A stretch of DNA of 39,970 nucleotides from Firmicutes bacterium UBA5286 (GTDB lineage Bacteria; Bacillota; Proteinivoracia; UBA4975). This document shows, piece by piece, positions 22,745 through 30,390 of the stretch. The position numbers and the translations under genes were made by a program. The notes under the pieces are model-generated. The model ran no database searches. It was not told the DNA's origin and worked only from the letters and a program-made list of their open reading frames with translations. Location: NCBI GenBank assembly GCA_002408465.1, contig DHSM01000015.1:1-39970 (forward strand), in the 5' to 3' direction. Position 1 is the stretch's first letter; every line of letters starts with the position of its first letter.

Positions 22745-23011
22745 TTAAAGTATATACCCATAAAGGACTACGCCTGCGACACCGGCGCCCAGGATGATCA
22801 GGATGGGGCTGATTTTTGTTTTTGCCACCAGCGCCAGGGTCACAAGGGCAATTCCAATGTCGGCATAATTGGTGATTGCCGGTCCCACCAGGCGGAATAC
22901 TGCCGCTGCAATCAGGGCGGTTACTGTAATCGCTATTCCTTTAAGGGCGACGGCATACTTGCTGGCTTTGAGTTTAGCGAGATAAGTGAGGAATTTTAAC
23001 CATGATGATCA
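22745..23011 (-). pseudogene. 3' fragment of a chromate transporter gene
   Basis: The minus strand encodes the last about 80 residues of the short ChrA protein seen complete at 26448-26966 (LAKLKASKYAVALKG through VVLYGYIL and stop). The upstream part of the gene is missing: similarity ends at about 23011, and the reading frame there is broken by a one-base insertion and a stop. No start codon or Shine-Dalgarno. A dead copy created by the duplication. Confidence 0.85.
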
Positions 23012-23856
23012 TTACTGTGATTTTAGACAAAAAAATAGTCAATGGTATGGATACTACTTATTGTTTAATTAAACAGTTTACATTTAAGTCACGTTATGCT
23101 AAGTTTAACCCAATAAACAATATTACGAGTTAATCCTACGGTAATTATATTATAACGATTTAGTAAGTAGGCAGTAATAGCAAAAATTATATTATCCTTA
23201 GGTTGATTTGTACAACCTATTCCTAGACATTCGACTGCTGTACGGTTGCGCTAACTGAAAGGACATCCTTTCAGAGAATTGTGGGTACAGTGCCCGGAGG
23301 ATTTTTTCTTTTATACTGACAGTATCCACACTAGGCGGACGCATGTTGCTGAAAGGTCATAGAAAAACGTAAGCGTTAAATAGTCCACTCTTCACAAAAT
23401 AACCCCTACTCACGAGGCGGGTCCAATGTTATTTCATCCCTTATTTGTTTTGCAGAACTCCGAAATCTCAGCTGCCCAGGGCAACTTAGCGTCCAAAGCA
23501 ACCTTGTCTTTGAATGACCGGCATTGAAAAACCACTCTTTCTCCGATAGGGCGAATGAGCGGTAACATATACGGAAACATCACGGATGTGATTAAATCGG
23601 CAAGCTATGACTAAATGTCCCCTTCAAGACGAGGAGGATTGTCAGGTTAGAATAATCCCCACCAATATTCCTCCAAAGACCCAGATTCTCAAAGTAAGTT
23701 AACTAGAGACATGAAAAAGCGAGGTGAATTCAATTGTAAGGGAGTATTTGAGGGGTTACAAGAGGATTCCACGGTTAGCGAGCTTGTGTAGATGTGGCGT
23801 AAGCCTATCTAAAAGGAAGTATGGTTAGAGAGGGAAATCATTAGATTATATGGGAG
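23012..23856. other. AT-rich insert DNA without a clear gene
   Basis: About 845 bases at the left side of the inserted segment. It holds a perfect hairpin CTGAAAGG/CCTTTCAG (23255-23274). A minus-strand frame of 56 codons (23604-23434), ending KDKVALDAKLPWAAEISEF..., looks protein-like but matches no family I know. A plus-strand frame (23651-23791) containing KLTRDMKKRG is closed by a stop. These look like gene debris. I see no transposase, tRNA or origin. Confidence 0.4.
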
Positions 23857-24348
23857 ATGGTATGTATAGCTTTTGCAAGAAAAATAGTTGTGTTTGCGTT
23901 GTTAATGTTATTTGTTTTTATAATAGGATGCAACAATGATAGTAAAGAAAAAGAACTCGATTCGGGTTATAGCGTTCAATCCGTTATAAACTACGTTAAT
24001 GATTATTCTCCTAACAGTCTGTCAAAAGATGCGATAAAAGTTTGTACTCCAAACCAGGTCTTACAAGTATACTACCATTCTTTAATACTCGGAGACGATA
24101 TTACCTATCAAAATATACATTCTCATCCCGTTGAAACATTAGATGTCTCATATTTACTTGGCAATTTAGTTACTTATTTAATTGAAGAAGATGCGGAGGA
24201 TAGATTCAAGGTTTTTCTGGTATCTTTTGATCTACATGACAACAGAGGAACTCTTTTCCCTAGGGACTTACCAAAAGTTACCATGCGTTGTAAATTAGTC
24301 AGGGATCAAGATTGTTGGCAAATAGATTGCATTGAGCTAGTAAATTGA
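23857..24348 (+). CDS. Putative lipoprotein of unknown function
   Basis: 163 aa. A hydrophobic N-terminus ends in the lipobox IIGC (LFVFIIGCNN), so the mature protein should be lipid-anchored on the outer face of the membrane. The remainder resembles a small NTF2-like or DUF4878-type fold only vaguely: 'TPNQVLQVYYHSLILGD' near the middle and 'CKLVRDQDCWQIDCI' at the end. The start is uncertain because the nearest G-rich stretch touches the ATG. Base composition is more AT-rich than the flanking core genes, as expected for inserted DNA. Confidence 0.6.
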   Translation: MVCIAFARKIVVFALLMLFVFIIGCNNDSKEKELDSGYSVQSVINYVNDYSPNSLSKDAIKVCTPNQVLQVYYHSLILGDDITYQNIHSHPVETLDVSYLLGNLVTYLIEEDAEDRFKVFLVSFDLHDNRGTLFPRDLPKVTMRCKLVRDQDCWQIDCIELVN

Positions 24349-24390
24349 AAGGGGATATTTCCCCCGGGTCAATTTATACAGGAGGATTAA

Positions 24391-24642
24391 ACCGACACCT
24401 ATGGACAGCTTTACAATTCGAACGGGGTGCTATTAAAGAGCGATGACGACAGTGGTGACGGTACTAACTTTATGTTGAAGTACTCATTAACGAAAGGGAA
24501 TACTTATTACATCAAAATTCGTCATTTTAGCAGCTCGAAAACCGGTTCTTATGAACTTAATATACACGATGATTCACTCAATCCTCCCCCCCGGGAAATA
24601 CAATCTATACAGATTTTGAATAGTGGCCATATTTCCTCTTGA
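24391..24642 (+). pseudogene. Orphan PPC-domain C-terminal fragment
   Basis: The frame opens directly after a stop codon (24388-24390) and reads TYGQLYNSNGVLLKSDDDSG, then 'YSLTKGNTYYIKIRHFS' and 'TGSYELNI'. This is the last two thirds of a bacterial pre-peptidase C-terminal (PPC) beta-sandwich, which always forms the tail of a larger secreted protein. The first strands and the parent enzyme are absent. GGAGGA lies just upstream, but no suitable start follows. A broken gene end. Confidence 0.7.
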
Positions 24643-24663
24643 TTCGAAAAAGGAGATAAGAGA

Positions 24664-26277
24664 TTGATTAAGAAAAAACTAATTCTTGCCCTTTTTCTGT
24701 GTCTTGCTCTTGGTGCTGTGGGTTGCGGTCCTGAGATACCCCAGCTTGATGTTACTGAAGGATTATATGACCAGGAATGTATTGCCAAAGTAATCAACCT
24801 TAAAGAAGGTGAAAGGGCCTATTACACCTTGGACGGCTCGGAGCCTGGCAAGGGAAGCATTCAATACACCATTGAAGGTGGCATCCCTCTTAACGAGGGG
24901 GAAAACCAAATTAAGGTGATCAAATTCAACGCTGAAGGCAAGTCGAGCAAAATCTTCACCGCGCATTTTGTTGTTGCTCCCCAAGTGCCCCTGCTAGTAA
25001 CTCCGGATGGTGTATATAACGCTGAATTTGCCGCCAAGATTATCAATCTGAAGGAAGGCTTTATGGCTTATTATACCCTGGATGGCTCGGAGCCCAACTC
25101 CAGCAGCTTACTTTATACCGATGCCGGCATTCCACTGAAGGAAGGGGACAACCAGGTAAAAGTTATCAAATATGACGGGTCAGGCAATTGCAGCGATGTT
25201 CTCGCCACGAACTTGACAATATCACCCTGCGAACCAGACTACAGCAGTTACTTTGCCAAATTGCACAAGCAGGGCAATGCCATATACTACGTCCAGAGTG
25301 TACTTGGCCCCAACAGCCCTTACTCTAGTTTCCCAGAGTACAGTAAATTATGCAGTTATAATCTTACGAATGGCTCATACAAAGTGGTGTTAAATCAGGA
25401 TATGAATCAATTCATTATCCGCGATGGGGTTGTCTATTATGAATATGCAACAGCCATCGGTGATGGGGAACTGTGTTACCTGTGGTGCAGCGCAGGTTTA
25501 AGCGGGAAAAAACAGGGGGTTTTGCTGGACTCCTCTAGCGATTCAACAGAATTAAACTATAATTATGCCGGTATTATGGTGGACGATTGGATTTATTATC
25601 AATACCAAAAAGATGAAAATTGGAATCTTTTTCGGTTGAATGCCAATACCGTGGAAACGGAATCAGTGAGCCTAGGAGGAGGCCTAGTCCCAGCGGCAGT
25701 GGTAGACCGGGATATACTCTATTGGGGAGCAAAACGGAATCTTTATCATTTCAATGTAGACTCTGCGGAAAACACTCTTATATGCAGTGACCCGGGTAGC
25801 AGTTATAAAGTATTTGGCAGTTTCATCTACTACTACACTGAAGATCCAAACAGCAGCGTTTACCGTATGCGCCTGGACGGCTCAGACAAACAGCAGATTC
25901 CCCAGGTTACCAGCAGTGAATTTACAGTAGCGGGTGACAGAATATACTACTCCTCTTCCGACGGAATTCACAGCATGAGGCTTGATGGCGCTGACAATAA
26001 AAAAATCTGTTCTTTTGAACCCAGCAATCTCCAGTATTACCGAGGCAAGCTATTTTTCAACGGAGAAAAAAGCCGGAGCAGCGGTGATTGCAGTTTGTAC
26101 TGCCTGGATTTGGCTACCAATGAAGTTACTTTGCTGTTCGAAGGTAAAGATCTGGGATACATGTATTTTGTAGACGGGGAGATTTACTATGTATATACCA
26201 AAGTTCTTGAAGGAGAAGCTGGTCTTTATCATTTAACAGATACCGGTCTAGTGAAACTGGCAGGACAAGACGACTAA
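24664..26277 (+). CDS. Lipoprotein with two chitobiase-C-like repeats and a DUF5050-type beta-propeller region
   Basis: 537 aa, TTG 24664 behind AAAGGAGA. The signal peptide ends in the lipobox GAVGC. Two tandem copies of a chitobiase/beta-hexosaminidase C-terminal-like module follow (about 27-105 and 108-187), each with 'AYYTLDGSEP' and 'PLxEGxNQxKVIK'. Residues about 195-530 consist of repeated YY-rich strands with 'IYYSSSDGIHSMRLDGADNKKI', the pattern of DUF5050/TolB-like propellers. No catalytic site is visible. Probably an extracellular, membrane-anchored binding protein. The stop lies 6 bases before the right repeat copy. Confidence 0.75.
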   Translation: MIKKKLILALFLCLALGAVGCGPEIPQLDVTEGLYDQECIAKVINLKEGERAYYTLDGSEPGKGSIQYTIEGGIPLNEGENQIKVIKFNAEGKSSKIFTAHFVVAPQVPLLVTPDGVYNAEFAAKIINLKEGFMAYYTLDGSEPNSSSLLYTDAGIPLKEGDNQVKVIKYDGSGNCSDVLATNLTISPCEPDYSSYFAKLHKQGNAIYYVQSVLGPNSPYSSFPEYSKLCSYNLTNGSYKVVLNQDMNQFIIRDGVVYYEYATAIGDGELCYLWCSAGLSGKKQGVLLDSSSDSTELNYNYAGIMVDDWIYYQYQKDENWNLFRLNANTVETESVSLGGGLVPAAVVDRDILYWGAKRNLYHFNVDSAENTLICSDPGSSYKVFGSFIYYYTEDPNSSVYRMRLDGSDKQQIPQVTSSEFTVAGDRIYYSSSDGIHSMRLDGADNKKICSFEPSNLQYYRGKLFFNGEKSRSSGDCSLYCLDLATNEVTLLFEGKDLGYMYFVDGEIYYVYTKVLEGEAGLYHLTDTGLVKLAGQDD

Positions 26278-26280
26278 TTG

Positions 26281-26412
26281 GACGAACTGGGGCTTGCCGA
26301 CAAGATTGCCCATCAGGGGTGGGGCGAGATGACCACCCGTGAATGCGGCAAGGTCGGCGGCACGATGGTCAAGAAGATGATTAAAATGGTTCAGGACCAC
26401 TTAGACCGCTGA
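26281..26412 (+). pseudogene. 3' fragment of the SASP gene (right repeat copy)
   Basis: Encodes the last 43 residues of the SASP at 22506 with one visible replacement (ADKIAHQGWGEM instead of ADKIAQQGWGEM). The 5' part is missing; an in-frame TTG at 26278 lacks a Shine-Dalgarno. Confidence 0.88.
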
Positions 26413-26713
26413 CAAAGACAGGGGGTGCGCTGCACCCCCTGTAATTTTTAAAGTATATACCCATAAAGGACTACGCCTGCGACACCGGCGCCCAGGATGA
26501 TCAGGATGGGGCTGATTTTTGTTTTAGCCACCAGTGCCAGGGTCACAAGGGCAATTCCAATGTCGGCATAATTGGTGATTGCCGGTCCCACCAGGCGGAA
26601 TACTGCCGCTGCAATCAGGGCTGTCACTGTAATCGCTATTCCTTTAAGGGCGACGGCATACTTGCTGGCTTTAAGCTTGGCCAGCAGATGGGAAAAGATG
26701 ACCATGATGATCA
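26284..26713 (+). repeat. Right copy of the 430-bp direct repeat
   Basis: Partner of 22581-23011. The right end runs without break into the intact chrA gene, so this copy keeps the original chrA junction while the left copy keeps the original SASP junction. Confidence 0.92.
26418..26442. terminator. Terminator (right repeat copy), serving chrA
   Basis: Same 11-bp stem as at 22715-22739. It now ends the minus-strand chrA operon. Confidence 0.8.
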
Positions 26714-26966
26714 GGGAGGGGGCGACGACGCCAAAAGTGGCCAGGGAGGCGCCGGCGACTCCATACAGCTGGTGGCCGATAAAGGTGGCGGCATTAATTG
26801 AAATTGGTCCCGGGGTCATCTCGGCGATGGCGACAATGTTGAGAAATTCCGCCTGGGTCAGCCAATTGTGAGCGATAATTTCTTCCTGCATCAGGGGGAT
26901 CATGGCGTAGCCGCCGCCAATGGTGAAGAGGCCGATTTTAAAGAAGGTAAAAAAGAGTGTCCACAT
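26448..26966 (-). CDS. chrA: Chromate transporter, short ChrA subunit (second)
   Basis: 172 aa; ATG 26966 with AGAGGAGG 7 bases upstream, overlapping the stop of the first subunit by one base. Single chromate-transporter domain: FFKIGLFTIGGGYAMIPLMQEEI, then 'AIAEMTPGPISINAATFIGHQ' and about five membrane helices. Short ChrA proteins work as pairs of inversely oriented halves in the membrane and are annotated as chromate/sulfate antiporters; the physiological substrate in anaerobes is often unclear. Its 3' half is duplicated at 22745. Confidence 0.9.
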   Translation of the reverse strand: MWTLFFTFFKIGLFTIGGGYAMIPLMQEEIIAHNWLTQAEFLNIVAIAEMTPGPISINAATFIGHQLYGVAGASLATFGVVAPSLIIMVIFSHLLAKLKASKYAVALKGIAITVTALIAAAVFRLVGPAITNYADIGIALVTLALVAKTKISPILIILGAGVAGVVLYGYIL

Positions 26967-27523
26967 TATTTTGCCTCCTCTTTCGGCTGTTTTTGCGCTG
27001 TCGCCCAGATGGCTGTGACGATGCCGCTGCCAAAGATTACCCAAATGGGATGCAGGCCGGGAACAAAAAGGATGAGGGCCAGAGATATTAGGAATAGGAG
27101 CAGGCTGTATATGTTGCCGATGAGCTTGCGTCCCATCTTCCAGGCTACATGGGCAATGAGGGCAACCACAGCCGGCCTTACGCCGGCAAAGAAGTTGATG
27201 GCCGGGGACCAGCTCAGGATATTTTGAAAGAAGACGGCGATGGAGAGGATGATGAGAAACGAGGGCAGAACGGCTCCCAGGCAGCCGGCGATAACCCCCG
27301 GCAGACCCGCCATCTGCTTGCCGATTAATATTGCTGTGTTCACGGCAATTGCGCCCGGGGCGGACTGAGTGACGGCGATTGTTTCCATGAATTCCTGTTC
27401 ATCAAGCCAGCCCAAACGGTCGACTACGTCCCGCTGCATCACCGGCAGCATGGCATAGCCGCCGCCAATAGTAAAGGCGCCGATTTTGAAAAAGCTGCTG
27501 AATATTTGCCACAAAAGTCGCAT
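26966..27523 (-). CDS. chrA: Chromate transporter, short ChrA subunit (first)
   Basis: 185 aa; ATG 27523 chosen because GGGAGG lies about 7 bases upstream and the product then begins MRLLWQIFSSFFKIGAFTIGG. Carries the same domain as its neighbour ('AVTQSAPGAIAVNTAILIGKQ'). It differs from the second subunit in most positions, so the pair is an old duplication. First gene of the minus-strand operon, next to an extended -10 promoter. Confidence 0.9.
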   Translation of the reverse strand: MRLLWQIFSSFFKIGAFTIGGGYAMLPVMQRDVVDRLGWLDEQEFMETIAVTQSAPGAIAVNTAILIGKQMAGLPGVIAGCLGAVLPSFLIILSIAVFFQNILSWSPAINFFAGVRPAVVALIAHVAWKMGRKLIGNIYSLLLFLISLALILFVPGLHPIWVIFGSGIVTAIWATAQKQPKEEAK

Positions 27524-27553
27524 TATAGGTCCTCCCTTCAATCAAACACAATT

Positions 27554-27562
27554 ATTATACCA
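27554..27562 (-). promoter_or_regulatory. Extended -10 promoter of the chrA operon
   Basis: On the minus strand TGG-TATAAT (27562 to 27554) forms an extended -10 element; no good -35 is seen. About 30 bases upstream of the chrA start. Confidence 0.5.
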
Positions 27563-27591
27563 TAGCGGCAGCACGCCTGGACTGCAAGATA

Positions 27592-27620
27592 TTGTCACTC
27601 TAATCCAAACGTGATAAGAT
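27592..27620 (+). promoter_or_regulatory. Promoter of the SCIFF operon
   Basis: TTGTCA (27592-27597), a 17-base spacer and TAAGAT (27615-27620), 28 bases before the scfA start. Confidence 0.55.
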
Positions 27621-27647
27621 AAGCTATATCGCAAGGAGGCCTGAAGT

Positions 27648-27785
27648 ATGAAACATGTAGTTACAGTATACAGCGGCGAAAAGAGCACCGCTTCCAAAGC
27701 CTGTGGCCAGTGCGCCACATCCTGTCAGTCGGCCTGCAAGACATCCTGCACCGTTGGCAACCAGGTGTGTGTCAACAAGGGATGA
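27648..27785 (+). CDS. scfA: SCIFF ranthipeptide precursor (six cysteines in forty-five residues)
   Basis: Exactly 45 aa with six Cys at 19, 22, 26, 30, 34 and 41, in the family pattern ACGQCATSCQSACKTSCTVG. ATG 27648 has AAGGAGG (27633-27639). SCIFF peptides are present in almost all clostridia and carry radical SAM-made thioether bonds between Cys and a neighbouring residue's alpha or other carbon; they have been linked to cell-density signalling in Clostridium. The stop overlaps the maturase start (ATGA), coupling the two genes. Confidence 0.96.
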   Translation: MKHVVTVYSGEKSTASKACGQCATSCQSACKTSCTVGNQVCVNKG

Positions 27786-29170
27786 CCCAGAGACCAAACT
27801 ATCATCTCTTCAGCCACGGTGGGCTTAATATCCTCTTAGATGTGCCCACCGGGGCTGTCCATGTTCTCGATGACATTGCGGCAAGAGTCCTTCCTTACTT
27901 AGCCGCCGGCCATGAGCGGGAAGTCTTGCAAACAGAGTTTTCTGCCGCTGAAATTGCTGAGGCCCAGCTGGCCTGGGAGCAGCTGCAGCAGCTGGCAGAT
28001 CAGGGCATGCTCTTTAACCCTGAACCCCATTTCAATCAGAGGCCGGGAGGGGGCCAGCTCAAAGCCCTTTGCCTCCATGTGGCCCATGACTGCGATTTGC
28101 GCTGCCGCTACTGCTTTGCCAGCACCGGCAGCTTCGGTGGCACCCGGTCCATAATGGACTTTGCCACTGCCAAGGCGGCAGTAGATATGTTATTTTCCTC
28201 TTCCGCCCGGGTATATGAGATAGATTTCTTTGGCGGCGAGCCCCTGTTAAACCTGGATGTGGTGGAGGAAACCGCCGCTTACGCTCGTCAGCAGGCCCAG
28301 GCTCTGGGCAAGAGAGTCAACCTGACCTTGACCACCAATGGTTATTCTATGAACCAAAAAGTTCGGGACAGGCTGGTTGCCCTAAATTTGGACATTATCC
28401 TCAGCCATGATGGCCGGGAAGCTGTGCACAACGCCACCCGGGTCCGCCCTGGTGGTTTGCCCAGTTATCAGGAAATTACCCGCAACATTTTGGCCTTAGA
28501 ACCCCGATTAGGGGAAAGGTATTATGTGCGCGGGACCTATACCGCATTTAATATGGATTTTGTCCAGGATATCCGGCACTGGCTGGATTTGGGACTCCGG
28601 CGTTTTTCCATGGAGCCCGTTGTCCTGCCGGCTGGTTCCGAGATGGCGATAACAGAGAAAGATTTGCCCCGTTTGCAGGAGCAATATTGGGAATTGGCGG
28701 AACTGGCCCTGGAAAAGCCCTTTACTTATTTTCACTTCAATATTGACTGGGAGCGGGGGCAGTGCGGCGCCAGAAGAGCCTCGGGTTGTGGCGCCGGCGT
28801 TGAATATGCCGCAGTTGCTCCTGACGGAGGAATTTTCCCCTGCCATCAGTTTGTCGGCCAGGACCGCTGGCAGATTGGCAATGTTCATACCGGCATTTCT
28901 AATGCCTCTCTGCGGGAACAATTCCTCAACTTGGGCATTGAAAATAAACCCGTTTGTCAAAAGTGCTGGGCCCGTTTCCACTGCGGGGGCGGTTGTCACG
29001 CCAACGCCTGGTGGACAAATTCCAGTCTTGAAAAACCCTATGAACTGGGGTGCCAGTTGTTAAAGATGCGGACGGAAGCCGCTATTTATCTCAAGGTTAA
29101 ACAGGCCTTGAGCCAAAACAGCAGTGAGGGGGATTTCCATGGCAAGAAAGAGTACAAACAAGCCCAATAG
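27782..29170 (+). CDS. scfB: SCIFF radical SAM maturase
   Basis: 462 aa; ATG 27782 overlaps the scfA stop by 4 bases, which fixes the start. An N-terminal peptide-recognition region (residues about 1-80: LFSHGGLNILLDVPTGAVHVLDD) is followed by the radical SAM CxxxCxxC at Cys104, 108 and 111 (CDLRCRYCF). The C-terminal SPASM-type cysteine cluster (CGARRASGCGAG, CHQF, CQKCWARFHCGGGCH) binds auxiliary 4Fe-4S clusters. It makes the thioether crosslinks of the precursor encoded next to it. Confidence 0.95.
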   Translation: MTQRPNYHLFSHGGLNILLDVPTGAVHVLDDIAARVLPYLAAGHEREVLQTEFSAAEIAEAQLAWEQLQQLADQGMLFNPEPHFNQRPGGGQLKALCLHVAHDCDLRCRYCFASTGSFGGTRSIMDFATAKAAVDMLFSSSARVYEIDFFGGEPLLNLDVVEETAAYARQQAQALGKRVNLTLTTNGYSMNQKVRDRLVALNLDIILSHDGREAVHNATRVRPGGLPSYQEITRNILALEPRLGERYYVRGTYTAFNMDFVQDIRHWLDLGLRRFSMEPVVLPAGSEMAITEKDLPRLQEQYWELAELALEKPFTYFHFNIDWERGQCGARRASGCGAGVEYAAVAPDGGIFPCHQFVGQDRWQIGNVHTGISNASLREQFLNLGIENKPVCQKCWARFHCGGGCHANAWWTNSSLEKPYELGCQLLKMRTEAAIYLKVKQALSQNSSEGDFHGKKEYKQAQ

Positions 29171-29717
29171 GGCAAAAGCAGGCAGGAGGACTGGGGAAGC
29201 CGTCAAAATCGTGGCTTTGCTGGTATTTATCTTCATCGGGCTGGGCATCATCGCCGGCTCTATATGGTATTATGGTTTCTTTCAGCCCAGGGCTGAGCAA
29301 GAAATAACTGAGGTCGCTGCCAGCTTTGCCAAGGAGTTCTTTACTGTCGAATACAGTGCCATTACCGGCCAGGAAGGCAAGGATTTTATGACTGACAGCC
29401 AAGCTGAGAAAGTCCTGGCCAGCGGCCGGGTCAGCGCCTGGAAAGAGCAGGAACTGGCAATCCAAGTTGAAGGCGATGTGGAAGTCAGGATTCTTGAGCA
29501 GCACTTGCGCACCGCCGTTGTCCGGGCTGTCTTTTGGCAGCATGAGGAGGCCAAAGGCCAAGACGGCAAAGAGTACCTGATTTACTACGATTTTGACTTG
29601 GTCCGCACCCATGGGCGCTGGCTGGTGGATAAAATCCGGGTGGCCAATGCTGAAGAATTAGAAACTCTGCGCCAAAACAAGGGTGTCCTGGAAGAGCCTA
29701 ACGGAGAAACAGAGTAA
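29139..29717 (+). CDS. Single-pass membrane protein of unknown function
   Basis: 192 aa; ATG 29139 with GAGGGGG (29126-29132). It overlaps the end of scfB by 32 bases, so it belongs to the same transcript. A basic 25-residue N-terminus precedes one membrane helix (about 27-50: IVALLVFIFIGLGIIAGSIWYYG). The outer part (50-180) looks like an NTF2-like alpha+beta fold: 'FAKEFFTVEYSAITGQEGKDFM' and 'YYDFDLVRTHGRWLVDKIRV'. Proximity to scfAB may mean a link to SCIFF export or sensing, but this is only inferred. Confidence 0.7.
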   Translation: MARKSTNKPNRAKAGRRTGEAVKIVALLVFIFIGLGIIAGSIWYYGFFQPRAEQEITEVAASFAKEFFTVEYSAITGQEGKDFMTDSQAEKVLASGRVSAWKEQELAIQVEGDVEVRILEQHLRTAVVRAVFWQHEEAKGQDGKEYLIYYDFDLVRTHGRWLVDKIRVANAEELETLRQNKGVLEEPNGETE

Positions 29718-29720
29718 ATT

Positions 29721-29748
29721 AAAAGAGCAGGGCTAATCCTGCTCTTTT
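29721..29748. terminator. Bidirectional terminator
   Basis: AAAAGAGCAGG (29721-29731) and CCTGCTCTTTT (29738-29748), perfect 11 bp, shared by the plus-strand scf operon and the minus-strand carbonic anhydrase-like gene. Confidence 0.88.
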
Positions 29749-30215
29749 CCCATTGCCCTCAAGGCCAGCTGCCAATAGGTCCTGGGGGAATTCTTTTGTT
29801 TTTCGATTTCTGCCGGGGTGAGCTGGCGCCCCACCTTGCCGGGCTGGCCCATGACCAGGGAATTGGGGGGAATAGTCTTCCCCGGGGGCACCAGGCTGCC
29901 GGCAGCGATGAGGCAGTTTTCCCCTACTACTGCTCCGTCCAGGATAATCGCTCCCATGCCAATCAGGCAGTTGTCATGAATGGTGCAGCTGTGCAGCACC
30001 GCCCGGTGGCCGATGGTGACATTGCTGCCAATAAGCAGGGGCAGACCCGTATCCACGTGGAGGACGCAGCCATCCTGGACATTGGTCCAGGCCCCAATCT
30101 CTATTGGCGCCATATCTGCCCGCACAACCGCCCCCGGCCAGATATTTGCGTATTCTCCCAAGGTCACGTCTCCCATGACTACTGCTGCGGGATGAATATA
30201 GCGGAGATTCTCCAT
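29733..30215 (-). CDS. Gamma-class carbonic anhydrase-like protein (left-handed beta-helix)
   Basis: 160 aa; ATG 30215 with AGGAG (30227-30223) upstream. Hexapeptide-repeat turns form a left-handed beta-helix (HPAAVVMGDVTLGEYANIWPG, 'NVTIGHRAVLHSC', 'NCLIGMGAIILDGAVVG'). The metal-ligand histidines of the YrdA/PaaY/gamma-CA group are present in 'VLHVD' and 'GHRAVLHSC'. Many of these proteins bind metal without proven carbonic anhydrase activity. Its 3' end coincides with the shared terminator. Confidence 0.88.
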   Translation of the reverse strand: MENLRYIHPAAVVMGDVTLGEYANIWPGAVVRADMAPIEIGAWTNVQDGCVLHVDTGLPLLIGSNVTIGHRAVLHSCTIHDNCLIGMGAIILDGAVVGENCLIAAGSLVPPGKTIPPNSLVMGQPGKVGRQLTPAEIEKQKNSPRTYWQLALRAMGKEQD

Positions 30216-30298
30216 GTCAACAACTCCTAATATAGTAATATCTTTATTATATCGGGAAGAGGCCGGGAAGAAAAGGATGGAGTTTGGGGGCCTAGACT

Positions 30299-30327
30299 TT
30301 GACATTTTCTCTGCTGTTAAGTACAGT
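30299..30327 (+). promoter_or_regulatory. Sigma-A promoter of the HD-domain gene
   Basis: TTGACA (30299-30304), a 17-base spacer and TACAGT (30322-30327). The transcript would begin inside a hairpin (AGAGCAGG 30328-30335 with CCTGCTCT 30350-30357). Confidence 0.75.
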
Positions 30328-30390
30328 AGAGCAGGGAGAGAATAAACGACCTGCTCTTTGAGCAGCAGTAAAATAAAAAGGAGCATTAAT

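Larger units (their letters stand above)
22581..23011 (+). repeat. Left copy of a 430-bp direct repeat
   Basis: Aligns with 26284-26713 at a constant offset of 3703, with a single one-base indel near the right end. The first about 390 bases show only scattered substitutions; the last about 45 bases are clearly diverged. It covers the 3' end of the SASP gene, the shared terminator and the 3' end of the chromate-transporter gene. Confidence 0.92.

Noticed and set aside
23651..23791. Fragment of a DNA-3-methyladenine glycosylase I gene
   Set aside because: Only a short KLTRDMKKRG stretch is reminiscent; the following glycosylase motifs are missing, so the assignment is not supportable.
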